A stretch of DNA of 31,316 nt from DATKMG01 sp035541995 (GTDB taxonomy: Bacteria; Acidobacteriota; Terriglobia; Versatilivoradales; Versatilivoraceae), in the NCBI GenBank assembly GCA_035541995.1, contig DATKMG010000015.1, forward strand, positions 1-31,316, written 5' to 3'. The position numbers were made by a program, and so were the translations under genes. Shown piece by piece: positions 6,966-14,393 of this stretch. The notes beneath the pieces are model-generated. The model saw only the letters and a program-made list of their open reading frames with translations, was not told the DNA's origin and ran no database searches. The stretch's first letter is position 1, and each line of letters begins with the position of its first letter.

Positions 6966-7369
6966 ATGGCTCTTAGCGAAGCGGACACATGCCGCAAATA
7001 CGTGCTCCCTAAGCTTTACGTAGCCGGGTGGAACGACGGCCAGATCACCGAGCAGAAAACGTTCACCGATGGCCGAATCATTTGTGAGCGGCGGCCAGCC
7101 CCGCCGCAAGAAACAGAAGCGCGCCGACTACCTGCTGCGATACCGCCTCGACTTCACCATGGAACTCCCGCTGGAACCGGACGGGAGAATACCGCCGTCC
7201 GCGGATTCTTTACCTGGCCGACCGAAATGTTCTCGTGGACAACCCCAAAGATAAGACTTTCGCCCCCTTTGGTGAGGCGCGGCACAAGATCGAAGGCGAG
7301 GCGATAAAGAGTCGCGAGATGTACTTCGCCACCTACCAGGCCATTGCCAAGGATGAGATTGCACATTGA
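6966..7369 (+). pseudogene. hsdR remnant (type I restriction endonuclease R subunit), three frames plus a large deletion
   Basis: Three consecutive blocks, each in a different frame, match HsdR. Block 1 (from 6966) reads EADTCRKYVLPKLYVAGW and EQKTFTDGRI, the N-terminus. Block 2 (about 7081-7164) reads RRKKQKRADYLLRYRLDFT, the segment just before the nuclease core. Block 3 (about 7166-7369) reads SRWNRTGEYRRPRILYLADR, then NVLVDNPKDKTFAPFGEARH and KSREMYFATYQAIAKDE, from the helicase part after Walker A. The nuclease core and the ATP-binding loop between blocks 2 and 3 are gone. A full R subunit is about 800-1100 residues, so this is dead. No hsdM or hsdS is present in the window. Confidence 0.83.
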
Positions 7370-7640
7370 ATATCCGGACAATTGGCTGGTCTACGGGCAG
7401 GGCGATGCATTCACCATTGCGCCCCGTGGTGGCTTGATCAACGACAGCAATGGTAATAAGTCGCTCGCTTATGGCGTGATCATAAATATTTATGAGCCCG
7501 AATCTGTCCGCCAGGACCATCGGCAGTTGCCGTCCGAAGGCAACAGAGCGCCTTCCCGATTGTCGCTGGAGGAGGCCACCGACAGGATGGCCCCCATTTC
7601 CTCTCCTGCCGTGCGGCGAGAGGGCGTGTGCGGTCTTAGC
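7353..7640 (+). pseudogene. Fragment resembling the C-terminal tail of acidobacterial M48-type peptidases
   Basis: Immediately after the hsdR homology ends (AKDE), the sequence continues in another frame as RLHIEYPDNWLVYGQGDAFT, then IAPRGGLINDSNG and SLAYGVIINIYEPES. These resemble the C-terminal extension of some Ste24-like M48 metallopeptidases in Acidobacteriota, from memory of such proteins. SLEEATDRM further on could belong to the same tail. No zinc motif (HExxH) is present, so only a tail fragment is left. It abuts the hsdR piece without a gap, which points to a deletion or rearrangement junction near 7355. Confidence 0.5.
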
Positions 7641-7683
7641 GAACAAGGGGAGGACACGGCTGAACTCATGTCATTGTGTGGAG

Positions 7684-8199
7684 ATGGGAAAAACGATTGG
7701 AAGAGCTCAAATTGTGAGTCCAAGGAAAAAAGAAGTCGACAAGTACATCTTCAGTTGGACAGAACTTCTGGAAGCCGCGTCGCAAAGAAGTTGTGTGATT
7801 TGCCATGCGGTGGAGAAGAAAATGAATCTCACTTACGAACGATTGTTCGGGGAAGAGATCCGGAATCCTGAAAGCCGCCACAACATCCAGTCTTCGTCGG
7901 GATTTTGTAGCCTCCATGCTGCCAGGTTGTTGGAGTTCGAGTTGAATGAGTTCAATGACAACTATCTGACTGCCCATTATTTTGGGGATGTTCTCTCTGA
8001 CCTTTTGGATCTCCTAAAAATGACAGCAGACAAAGATGGCCAGAGGCCAAAGCTTCTTGGCAATACCCTGCGATCAAACCTGAGGAATTACTTCCGGCAT
8101 TCCTCGCCCTGGATATTCGAGATCAGGGAGTTGTTCGCGGTCCGGAACCTCACCCTATTTACAAAAAGCTCACTCTCCCCCGGGGTCGCCTGCACTTGA
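7684..8199 (+). CDS. DUF6062-like cysteine-motif protein, probably truncated
   Basis: From ATG 7684 the frame codes for 171 residues. It contains WTELLEAASQRSCVICHAVE, a CxxC pair, followed by YERLFGEEIRNPESRHNIQ and SSGFCSLHAARLLE. CxxC, then a YE..L..E..N.P..R segment, then S.GFC..HA is the N-terminal pattern of DUF6062-type proteins, which usually add a second cysteine motif near the C-terminus. That second motif is missing. From about 8040 a different frame carries a better protein signal (see the next entry), so the C-terminal 50 residues are doubtful. The ribosome site is poor (GGAG directly abuts the ATG) and the 5' end may also be lost. Function is unknown. Confidence 0.5.
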   Translation: MGKTIGRAQIVSPRKKEVDKYIFSWTELLEAASQRSCVICHAVEKKMNLTYERLFGEEIRNPESRHNIQSSSGFCSLHAARLLEFELNEFNDNYLTAHYFGDVLSDLLDLLKMTADKDGQRPKLLGNTLRSNLRNYFRHSSPWIFEIRELFAVRNLTLFTKSSLSPGVACT

Positions 8200-8426
8200 C
8201 AGTCTATCATTGGATTGGAAGTGACACCGGGCCATACGAATTCCAACTTCGAAGTCCGAGCGGGGAGAGTCTTGCGAAGGTCTCCGGAAAAGGGGTCACC
8301 AGGAAAGGAATTGGTACCGTATTGGAGGTTGATTTGGATACTAGACGGCTGTCCCCGGGGAAGTACCTCGTCGAGATACGCGAACCCGATAGGCAATGGA
8401 GCAAGTTTCAAGTCAGGATCGAGTAA
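8040..8426 (+). pseudogene. Beta-sandwich tail resembling acidobacterial anti-sigma-factor-like proteins
   Basis: In the frame ending at 8426 the open sequence reads PEELLPAFLALDIRDQGVVR, then KKLTLPRGRLHLTVYHWIG, PYEFQLRSPSGESLAKVSG and TRRLSPGKYLVEIREPD. A charged strand, then LxLPxGxxxLxLxxxxxS..YxxxLR..xGxxx, then L.PG.Y.v.I is the pattern I associate with C-terminal domains of zf-HC2/anti-sigma-like proteins in Acidobacteriota. No zinc-binding or membrane part precedes it; upstream the frame merges with the DUF6062-like gene. It is read as a 3' gene fragment joined out of frame to its neighbour. The family assignment is tentative. Confidence 0.42.
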
Positions 8427-8602
8427 CTTCCGAGGGCAATGTCACCTGATCGCCAAAGTGGCGTTGGACAATCTGCAGGATTGATTCCCTACTAAAGGAC
8501 TACGTGCCCTCCTTCGATATGTATTACAGGATCGGCAACGCACTCGTGCCCTTCCAATCTTCCGCGCCAGTCAGGGGAACTTCCTGAGCAGAAGGAAGGA
8601 CC

Positions 8603-8809
8603 ATGTCGGACTTGATCATCACTCCCGAAGTGCTTGACGCCTTCGAAAGCAGCCTGGGCCGCAAAACCATCCACTATCTGAGCAACGTGCAGGTGCAAGC
8701 TCTGGTGAAAACAATTCGGAGCGCTTGGGCCGAACGCGATTCCCTGCGGGGAGAGCTTCATGCCTTGCGCACATTTGTGGTACAGCGGGAAACTGACAAG
8801 AAGCGATGA
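8603..8809 (+). CDS. Small hypothetical protein, 68 residues
   Basis: The ATG at 8603 has AGAAGGAAGGA at good spacing. The product is charged and mainly helical (FESSLGRKTIHYLSNVQVQA, then SLRGELHALRTFVVQRE), with a possible short C-terminal coiled coil. There is no signal peptide or membrane segment. I do not recognise it. Its good ribosome site and even composition make it more credible than the fragments before it. It stands alone, with about 160 bases to the next start. Confidence 0.5.
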   Translation: MSDLIITPEVLDAFESSLGRKTIHYLSNVQVQALVKTIRSAWAERDSLRGELHALRTFVVQRETDKKR

Positions 8810-8971
8810 CTATCGCCCGGCAAATACGGACGCTCCGCGGTACTATCGCCTTTCCTCTCTAGATATCACCACGCAAAGGGATGGCGCGATTTCCCCAAGA
8901 TAAAATAGAATCAAGATGCCTCTTGCTTGAGTCCACGTTGTTAAAGATCCACCCTACCAAGAGAAGGAGGC

Positions 8972-9127
8972 ATGAGAGAAATGCCCAATGGGCGCCTTCA
9001 TTCCCGCCGGCTTCTTCTCAATAAGGCCGTTTCAGGTTTTTCTGCAGTTGTCCTAGCTCGGGCTGCACTTGAAAACACCCCACGATGCTGGCGAAAGTTT
9101 TATCAGGGCTTCCCGACCCGGTACTGA
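8972..9127 (+). pseudogene. Truncated Tat-signal reading frame, 51 residues
   Basis: A strong ribosome site (AGAAGGAGG, ending one base before the ATG region at 8972) leads a frame that starts MREMPNGRLHSRRLLLNKAV and continues SGFSAVVLARAAL. This is a twin-arginine signal: SRRLLL followed by a hydrophobic stretch. The frame stops at 9127 without a mature domain and runs into the 3' end of the opposite-strand maturation protease. It is most simply the first part of an exported protein gene whose body was deleted. What the protein was cannot be told. Confidence 0.5.
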
Positions 9128-9618
9128 CGTTCTTCATCCGCTCTCCAAGAAGCGAGCGTCGTGTGAACCTCCGCAATAATCTTCGGGAAGGCGGCTTTTA
9201 CTGCGGGAGACAGATCCAGGCCATAGTCAATAATCTCGGGCTCCACACCCAGGATTGTGACCTCGCGCTTGCGGAGAGGGCTCATCAGGTCCAGGGTGGA
9301 GAGCAGACTGAATTGATGTGGCGAGACCGGTATCTCATGGCGATTAGTACCAGTGACACAATAAGAATATACGGTACCGGGAATGCCCCCGGCCTGAATG
9401 GCATCAATGGCCAGGATCTTATCGGCCCATTCCAGCAGATGCCATCCATCAAGGACGGCAGTTCCTATCTCCGCCACTAGAATGCCAGGGAGATTCGCGG
9501 AGAGTAAGAATCGGGCGGCATGTACACCTACCCCGTTGTCTCGAAGCAGCAAATTGCCCAAACCTGCGACCAGGATATGGGTTTTCCTCAGGGGGCTGGT
9601 GCTTTGCTCCGGCTTCAT
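9103..9618 (-). CDS. Hydrogenase maturation protease-like protein (peptidase M52, HyaD/HybD family)
   Basis: The product contains HILVAGLGNLLLRDNGVGVH (15-34), LAIDAIQAGG with D72, PVSPHQFSLL with H101, and TILGVEPEIIDYGLDLSP. This is the M52 fold that trims the C-terminus of [NiFe]-hydrogenase large subunits. In E. coli HybD nickel is bound by E16, D62 and H93; D72 and H101 correspond to the latter two. The E16 position is N28 here, which may weaken metal sensing. The frame can extend to a TTG at 9729, adding 37 residues. ATG 9618 is chosen because the conserved fold starts soon after; no candidate start has a clear ribosome site. No hydrogenase gene lies in the window. Confidence 0.78.
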   Translation of the reverse strand: MKPEQSTSPLRKTHILVAGLGNLLLRDNGVGVHAARFLLSANLPGILVAEIGTAVLDGWHLLEWADKILAIDAIQAGGIPGTVYSYCVTGTNRHEIPVSPHQFSLLSTLDLMSPLRKREVTILGVEPEIIDYGLDLSPAVKAAFPKIIAEVHTTLASWRADEERQYRVGKP

Positions 9619-9729
9619 AGAAGGGTTTAATTGCAATTGGGGCTCCAAGCCTGAGAGGGGCATCATGGGACTGGGATAGAGCAGAGCAATACGACCATCC
9701 AGTGGAGTCCCGAACCGGCCTAAAGGCAA

Positions 9730-10046
9730 ATTTTGTTACTGGAGGACCATTTTTGGATCCGACATAGATCCCAGGTTACATAGAAGGCTCTGGACTGGTT
9801 CCCAGTGTGTTGACGAATTCAGCAATCGACAATAGGTAGCCGATCACGATAGGATTTGGAACCAGATTTTCTGGCGGAAGTCTTTTGCTGGACCTAGAGG
9901 TCAGGCAACTTTAGTTGAATGAAAGTCATCCTTGAGGTTTGAGCCGAAATGAAGTCGAGTTCGTTAATTCTTCTTTAGATGAATCTACCGTTGGCAGGCG
10001 ACATGTTGTGTAAGAGTTCAGGAGAGACGGGGGGACATTTCTGCAA
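9730..10046. other. Intergenic region, no gene seen
   Basis: These 317 bases separate the divergent maturation protease and unknown secreted protein. I see no RNA gene, repeat or strong promoter pair. GGAGAGACGGGGGG near 10021-10034 is purine-rich but somewhat far (about 13 bases) from the ATG at 10047. Confidence 0.4.
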
Positions 10047-11162
10047 ATGACGGCCATGGCGAATTGGAAGGCGTGGGAATTCAGGGGGTTGGTGTTCCTC
10101 ATGGTATTGTGGGGATTGCAGGAACTCAGTGTGGCCGACACAAAGAAGCCAGCGAGGCAACCGGTTCACAACCCACCAGCCGAGAGGATTATATATCATT
10201 ACCGAATGGCAGGTAGAGTGCGACTCTTGCTGTTTTGGGTTGGGAAAGAAGACGTTGGCGGTGGATCCATCACCTTCTCCGATCAGTTTCTGCCTTCTGC
10301 CCAATTGAAAGCCGAAGGCATCGAGGTTCTATTCGGCTCGAACCCCAAGCAGGTACCCGGCAGGATCAATCGATGGGGGTACGGGCAGGAATGGTCTTAT
10401 TGGAAGGCCCACTCAAACGCAGCTGGGGGCGAGTTGCAGTACACTGTCTTTACAGGGTTCATGCGCCACTCGGACGAAGATGCTCTTTCGCAAGTTTATG
10501 CAACGCGGCAGCACGAGCAATCGGCTCAGCTTTACTGGTACGACGGAATCGAGAGCGTAGTTCGGCCTTGGGAATCGGTCAGCAATGTGCGGCATTTCGC
10601 CGAACCGCAGGAGTTTGATTACCAACAATCCGAAATGGTCCAATCCGCTTACCGCCAGCGCCTGGATGCCGGCCCGCCGGATAAAACCAAAGTTCTCAAA
10701 AATGGATCGCGCCTCTATTCAGCTCCGTACGGGTTCCTGACCTGTATGCGGGAAGTGAGCCGACAGATTTCGAACCGGTTTCAAACGAGTGGAGAGGAGT
10801 TTTTGAGAGGTAACTATTCAGCCACTTACGCCTACAACGCCAAGACCTATATCCTCGAGGTAACTCGTCTCAAGTACCATCCTTCTTTCTTCCTCCCCGA
10901 GAAAGAGCCTGATGGAGAAGGGAAATCCACCCTTCGGCATTTTTCCGACGTGGCCGAAGTGGATTTCCGTCTGCACGATATGACTGATGGGAGCAAACAC
11001 GATTTTTCCCTCTGGTTTCCTCTGCGAGGGGACCAGCAGGGCGTCCCTTTGCGTATCCTCGACAAACCCCGTTGGTGGTTACAGGTTGATTTACGCCTGG
11101 CCAGCCAATCGGCCAACACCATGCCCATGCACGCTGTCCAGGATCCCGGTCTTAGTCAATAG
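10047..11162 (+). CDS. Secreted protein of unknown function, 371 residues
   Basis: The product has an N-terminal hydrophobic stretch (GLVFLMVLWGLQELSVAD), a probable signal peptide. The mature part begins with RVRLLLFWVGKEDVGGGSI; a VGGG glycine run after an FWVG strand is conserved-looking. Further stretches are rich in aromatic residues (RWGYGQEWSYWKAHS, LYWYDGIESVV). I have seen similar proteins only as hypothetical exported proteins of Acidobacteriota and give no function. No zinc, nucleotide or catalytic motif stands out. An alternative start at 10056 (MANWK) is possible. It converges with the DUF6599 gene; their stop codons are 39 bases apart. Confidence 0.72.
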   Translation: MTAMANWKAWEFRGLVFLMVLWGLQELSVADTKKPARQPVHNPPAERIIYHYRMAGRVRLLLFWVGKEDVGGGSITFSDQFLPSAQLKAEGIEVLFGSNPKQVPGRINRWGYGQEWSYWKAHSNAAGGELQYTVFTGFMRHSDEDALSQVYATRQHEQSAQLYWYDGIESVVRPWESVSNVRHFAEPQEFDYQQSEMVQSAYRQRLDAGPPDKTKVLKNGSRLYSAPYGFLTCMREVSRQISNRFQTSGEEFLRGNYSATYAYNAKTYILEVTRLKYHPSFFLPEKEPDGEGKSTLRHFSDVAEVDFRLHDMTDGSKHDFSLWFPLRGDQQGVPLRILDKPRWWLQVDLRLASQSANTMPMHAVQDPGLSQ

Positions 11163-11201
11163 TGCGACCGGGAACACCGGCCTCCAGAACCGTTGGCCAT
11201 T

Positions 11202-12035
11202 TCACGGAATCTGGTCGGCAAAGCTGATTGCGTCAGCCATGACGTCTCGGGACGGTTCTACATTTGAGAATCCGGCCACTACCTTGCCTTTGCGGAATAC
11301 GCACATGCCCTCGAGATACTTGTCTGTGCCGGTGAACGCCTCATCCCCTATCTTTGCGGCCGTGGTCTGGCCAATCCGGTCTCTCAGCTTCCCCATTATC
11401 TGGGAGGCCCCTTCGGGGGAACTCTCTGAGACCAGGAAGCCCTTCCCAAAATCATACTGACCCACATACCCCCGTTTCAGGATGCGCAGACCCAGTACAC
11501 TTTCCGGGACCAACCGGACCGAGTCAGGTACCAGGCCTCTTTTCGGAAACCAACTTAGCACTTCAGGTGGATCGCTACGGCCCTCCAGGTTCCTTTCCTG
11601 TGCCGCCACGAAGGCCCTCAAGGCCTGACTATGATCCTTTTCCGGGCTGGCGGCAAGTTCGACGTAGTACTTCCCTTTGGCGAAAGTAGCCCGTCGAGGC
11701 AAGACCTGTCCGCCCATCCCGATCTTTTCGATCGCCTGTCGCCGATCTCGATTGGCGCTGAAAATGCCAAAGGCATATTCAGGCTCTGACATCTCTGAAA
11801 TGTCAATCAAGATGTTATCTCCGGCGCACTCACAGGTGATCCCCTTCATGTTCACAAACTGGAAGACCAGATATCCTTCAGCGTTCCCATCCATGTACTC
11901 AAAAAGATTCTCAGCATCATAGGAGCGCAAAGGGCCTTGCTGCTTCCAGCCGGGAACCGCGCTGCAATCTAAGATTTGGCCCTCTGCAAGGCTGGCCATG
12001 GCCAGGATCAGTGAAAGAACTATAGCCGTCAGCAC
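11202..12035 (-). CDS. Secreted DUF6599-family protein
   Basis: The 277-residue product has a signal peptide (VLSLILAMASLAEG). It then reads CSAVPGWKQQGPLRSYDAEN and LFEYMDGNAEGYLVFQF, the start typical of DUF6599 proteins (GW...G..R.Y....L..Y..G.AE.Y). The function of the family is unknown. The start codon is GTG at 12035, supported by AGGAGG eight bases upstream, which lies inside the preceding aldo/keto reductase gene. The start overlaps that gene's 3' end by seven bases, so both are translated from one message. Being coupled to an exported ferredoxin-type oxidoreductase suggests a periplasmic role tied to that enzyme. Confidence 0.8.
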   Translation of the reverse strand: MLTAIVLSLILAMASLAEGQILDCSAVPGWKQQGPLRSYDAENLFEYMDGNAEGYLVFQFVNMKGITCECAGDNILIDISEMSEPEYAFGIFSANRDRRQAIEKIGMGGQVLPRRATFAKGKYYVELAASPEKDHSQALRAFVAAQERNLEGRSDPPEVLSWFPKRGLVPDSVRLVPESVLGLRILKRGYVGQYDFGKGFLVSESSPEGASQIMGKLRDRIGQTTAAKIGDEAFTGTDKYLEGMCVFRKGKVVAGFSNVEPSRDVMADAISFADQIP

Positions 12036-13207
12036 GCAAAGACCTCCTGTGCCCGGCTGAGGCGTTGGCCCACATTGACGCCGTTAGGGCACTTCACTGC
12101 ACAAGTCGGGCAGAGACTACACCGTACCTGCTGCAGACCAACGGGGAGCTGCAGAAATTGTTCCCGCCCAAAAGGAAACTGGCCATAGCCTTCGGCGTAA
12201 GAAAGGAAGCGCAGCACATCGGCTACCGGAAGGCCTTTAGGACAGGCCCCCGTGCATTCACCGCACATCCGGCAGTATAGTGGACGGATGTAATCGAGCT
12301 GAGCCGCCAGCGTTTTCTCATCATTCTGGCTAAAAGGCACACTCATGGCCTTCAAGTTCTCATCCAGTTGATCCATGTCGGTAATACTGGGAACAGTAGT
12401 GTGGATGCGAGGATTCTTCAGTACCCACTTCAGGGCAGCCAGCATTGCTCCTTCTCGCTTCAATGTGTCGTGGAGCTTCTCCCCCGGCTTGGCCTTGCGG
12501 AATCCTCCTGCCATGACTTTCATAGCTACTACACCCAACCCTTCCCGATCGACCGATTCCAACAGTCCTTCGATGGTCGGGTGCATGGTGAAATTATAGG
12601 AAGTGAGCAGGACGTCGATCTCTGCTTTGTGTTTAAGCACTGCAGGAATAATTTCGGAATGGCCGCCATGTGTACTGAGTCCGGAAAACCGAATTTTGCC
12701 TTCTTTCTTGGCAATCTGTTGGGCTTCCAGCCATTCATCAGTAATATCGGATTCCTTGCTCTTGGCATGGAGATACCAGATGTCGAGGTAGTCGGTCCCC
12801 AGTTCCTGCAGACTGGTATTCAGATTGTCGAGTGCTTTTTCCTTGGTTGTGGCTGGGCTTTTGCTCGATAGGAAGACATTCTTCCGCCGCGACTTCAAAG
12901 CTGTACCCACCATGCGCTCGTTGTTTCCACTCTGGTATCCGCGAGCCGTGTCGAAATAATTGATTCCCAAGTCCGCGGCCTTCTCGACGACGCTGGAGTC
13001 GGAGGTCAACATGCAACCGAAACCTACGGTAGTCAGTTTGAAGCCCGTCCTACCCAGGGTTCGGTACTGGAGTGCGGCAGGGGATGGGGAAACACGCTGG
13101 GCGGGTTTCTCCTCCATCAAGGCCAAACGCGAAGTTGAAGTCAGGGTAGAGGTTGGTAGTGTCAAACCGGCTGCCAGGAAACTACGACGCGAAAAAATAT
13201 CTTTCAT
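12029..13207 (-). CDS. Tat-exported aldo/keto reductase with C-terminal 2[4Fe-4S] ferredoxin domain
   Basis: The 392-residue product begins with a twin-arginine signal (FSRRSFLAAG), so it should be exported folded with its cofactors. The AKR barrel has the catalytic tetrad D86 and Y91 (FDTARGY), K116 (SSKS) and H147 (YLHAKS). The C-terminus adds two CxxCxxCxxxCP motifs, CRMCGECTGACP (312-323) and CSLCPTCAVKCP (363-374), for two [4Fe-4S] clusters. This architecture is widespread among annotated AKRs of anaerobes and Acidobacteriota; substrates are largely unknown. The start at 13207 is preferred over ATG 13222 because AAAGGGGG lies directly before it. It heads a two-gene operon with the DUF6599 protein and diverges from a DUF362 gene. 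Confidence 0.9.
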   Translation of the reverse strand: MKDIFSRRSFLAAGLTLPTSTLTSTSRLALMEEKPAQRVSPSPAALQYRTLGRTGFKLTTVGFGCMLTSDSSVVEKAADLGINYFDTARGYQSGNNERMVGTALKSRRKNVFLSSKSPATTKEKALDNLNTSLQELGTDYLDIWYLHAKSKESDITDEWLEAQQIAKKEGKIRFSGLSTHGGHSEIIPAVLKHKAEIDVLLTSYNFTMHPTIEGLLESVDREGLGVVAMKVMAGGFRKAKPGEKLHDTLKREGAMLAALKWVLKNPRIHTTVPSITDMDQLDENLKAMSVPFSQNDEKTLAAQLDYIRPLYCRMCGECTGACPKGLPVADVLRFLSYAEGYGQFPFGREQFLQLPVGLQQVRCSLCPTCAVKCPNGVNVGQRLSRAQEVFAC

Positions 13208-13266
13208 AAAGCCCCCTTTCATAATTAAGCTATATGCCGTAGTTTATAAATCAAGAGGGTCTTAAA
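13208..13266. promoter_or_regulatory. Short AT-rich divergent promoter region
   Basis: Only 59 bases lie between the starts of the AKR (minus) and DUF362 (plus) genes. The stretch is AT-rich (ATAATTAAGCTATATG, GTTTATAAATC), unlike its surroundings, and must contain both promoters or their -10 regions. I cannot pick unambiguous -35/-10 pairs. Overlapping promoters suggest the two Tat-exported proteins are controlled together. Confidence 0.45.
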
Positions 13267-14340
13267 ATGGAACATAATTTGACGCGGCGCAATTTCTTTC
13301 ATTTGACTGCTGGAGTATTTGCTGCCAGTCGAACTTTTTTTTCTAAGGAAGAACCCACCCCCTTTCTTCCCCCGGTAAATCGCTTCAATTCCAAATCCGT
13401 CGTGGCTTTGACTAGTGGTAACCAGCGAAGAAAAATCGTAAGCGATTCGCTCTTGGCCATCGAGGAACAGATTCTTCCCAAGTTGCAGCAAAAGAAATAT
13501 GTCGTCATCAAACCGAACCTGGTTTCAACCGTGAATCCGCTTGCTGCGACTCATGCCGATGCACTGCATGGCATTTTGGATTTCTTGGGACCGCGGTTTA
13601 AAGGCCAGGTGATCATTGCCGAGTCTTCTGCCGGAAACACCTGGGAGGGGTTTGACAACTTCCACTATCAGCAGGTTGTGGCTGAACACAAAACTCAGCA
13701 GGTCACTTTGCTCGACCTCAACCAGGATGGGAAATACGAGACGCTTCCGATCCTCAATGCCGACCTGCACGTGGTTCCGGTCCGGCTGGCTGCCCGCCTG
13801 CTGGACCCGGAGGCATTCGTCATTTGCTCCGCCATTCTGAAGACACACAACACTGTGGTTGCGACCTTGTCAGTAAAAAACATGACCCTGGGCGCACCTT
13901 TACGCAGTGCGCCCAAGACTTCCAGATGGAACGACAAGCGTCTTTACCATGGGGGTGTCCGCCAGACCCACTACGACATGCTACTCACTACCCAGAAAAT
14001 GCGACCCTATTGGGGGGCTGCGGTAATCGACGGGTTTGAAGGAATGGAAGGGAATGGACCCGCCTCTGGACTCCCGGTGCCTTCTCGTGTTGCCATTGCC
14101 TCCACAGATTTCATTGCCGCAGACCGGGTGGGCCTCGAAGTCATGGGGATCAATCCTGCATGGGTCGGTTATCTCAACTATTGTGCCCAGTGCGGCCTCG
14201 GTCAGTATGACCTTGCCCAAATGGAAATCCGTGGCAGTCAGCTCTCCAAGGTCACCAGAAAATACCAGCTCCATGAAGATATCGAGCGGGAACTGCAGTG
14301 GATGGGGCCTATGACCGAGCTGCCCCCCAAGCTTGGCTGA
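13267..14340 (+). CDS. Tat-exported DUF362 domain protein
   Basis: The 357-residue product starts with a twin-arginine signal (LTRRNFFHLTAGVFAASRTF). The DUF362 core follows: KKYVVIKPNLVSTVNPLAAT, GQVIIAESSAGNTWEGFDNF, FVICSAILKTHNTVVATLSV, KNMTLGAP, and near the end STDFIAADRVGLEVMGINP. Many DUF362 proteins carry a ferredoxin motif; none is visible here (only NYCAQCG). The family's reaction is not established. The ribosome site AGAGGG precedes the ATG. It diverges from the AKR/DUF6599 operon over 59 bases, suggesting a joint redox role outside the cytoplasm. The ruvB start lies 53 bases downstream, so readthrough into ruvB is possible. Confidence 0.86.
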   Translation: MEHNLTRRNFFHLTAGVFAASRTFFSKEEPTPFLPPVNRFNSKSVVALTSGNQRRKIVSDSLLAIEEQILPKLQQKKYVVIKPNLVSTVNPLAATHADALHGILDFLGPRFKGQVIIAESSAGNTWEGFDNFHYQQVVAEHKTQQVTLLDLNQDGKYETLPILNADLHVVPVRLAARLLDPEAFVICSAILKTHNTVVATLSVKNMTLGAPLRSAPKTSRWNDKRLYHGGVRQTHYDMLLTTQKMRPYWGAAVIDGFEGMEGNGPASGLPVPSRVAIASTDFIAADRVGLEVMGINPAWVGYLNYCAQCGLGQYDLAQMEIRGSQLSKVTRKYQLHEDIERELQWMGPMTELPPKLG

Positions 14341-14393
14341 TTCATTGGATTCCCCTTGTGGTTGGTTTTGAGAGAGTGTTATCGGACCCAATC

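Noticed and set aside
4131..10000. A direct repeat of the tRNA-Lys 3' end (att site) closing the accessory patch
   Set aside because: I looked for TTCGATTCCTCTGCGG and shorter parts downstream and saw no convincing copy, so no attachment site is claimed.
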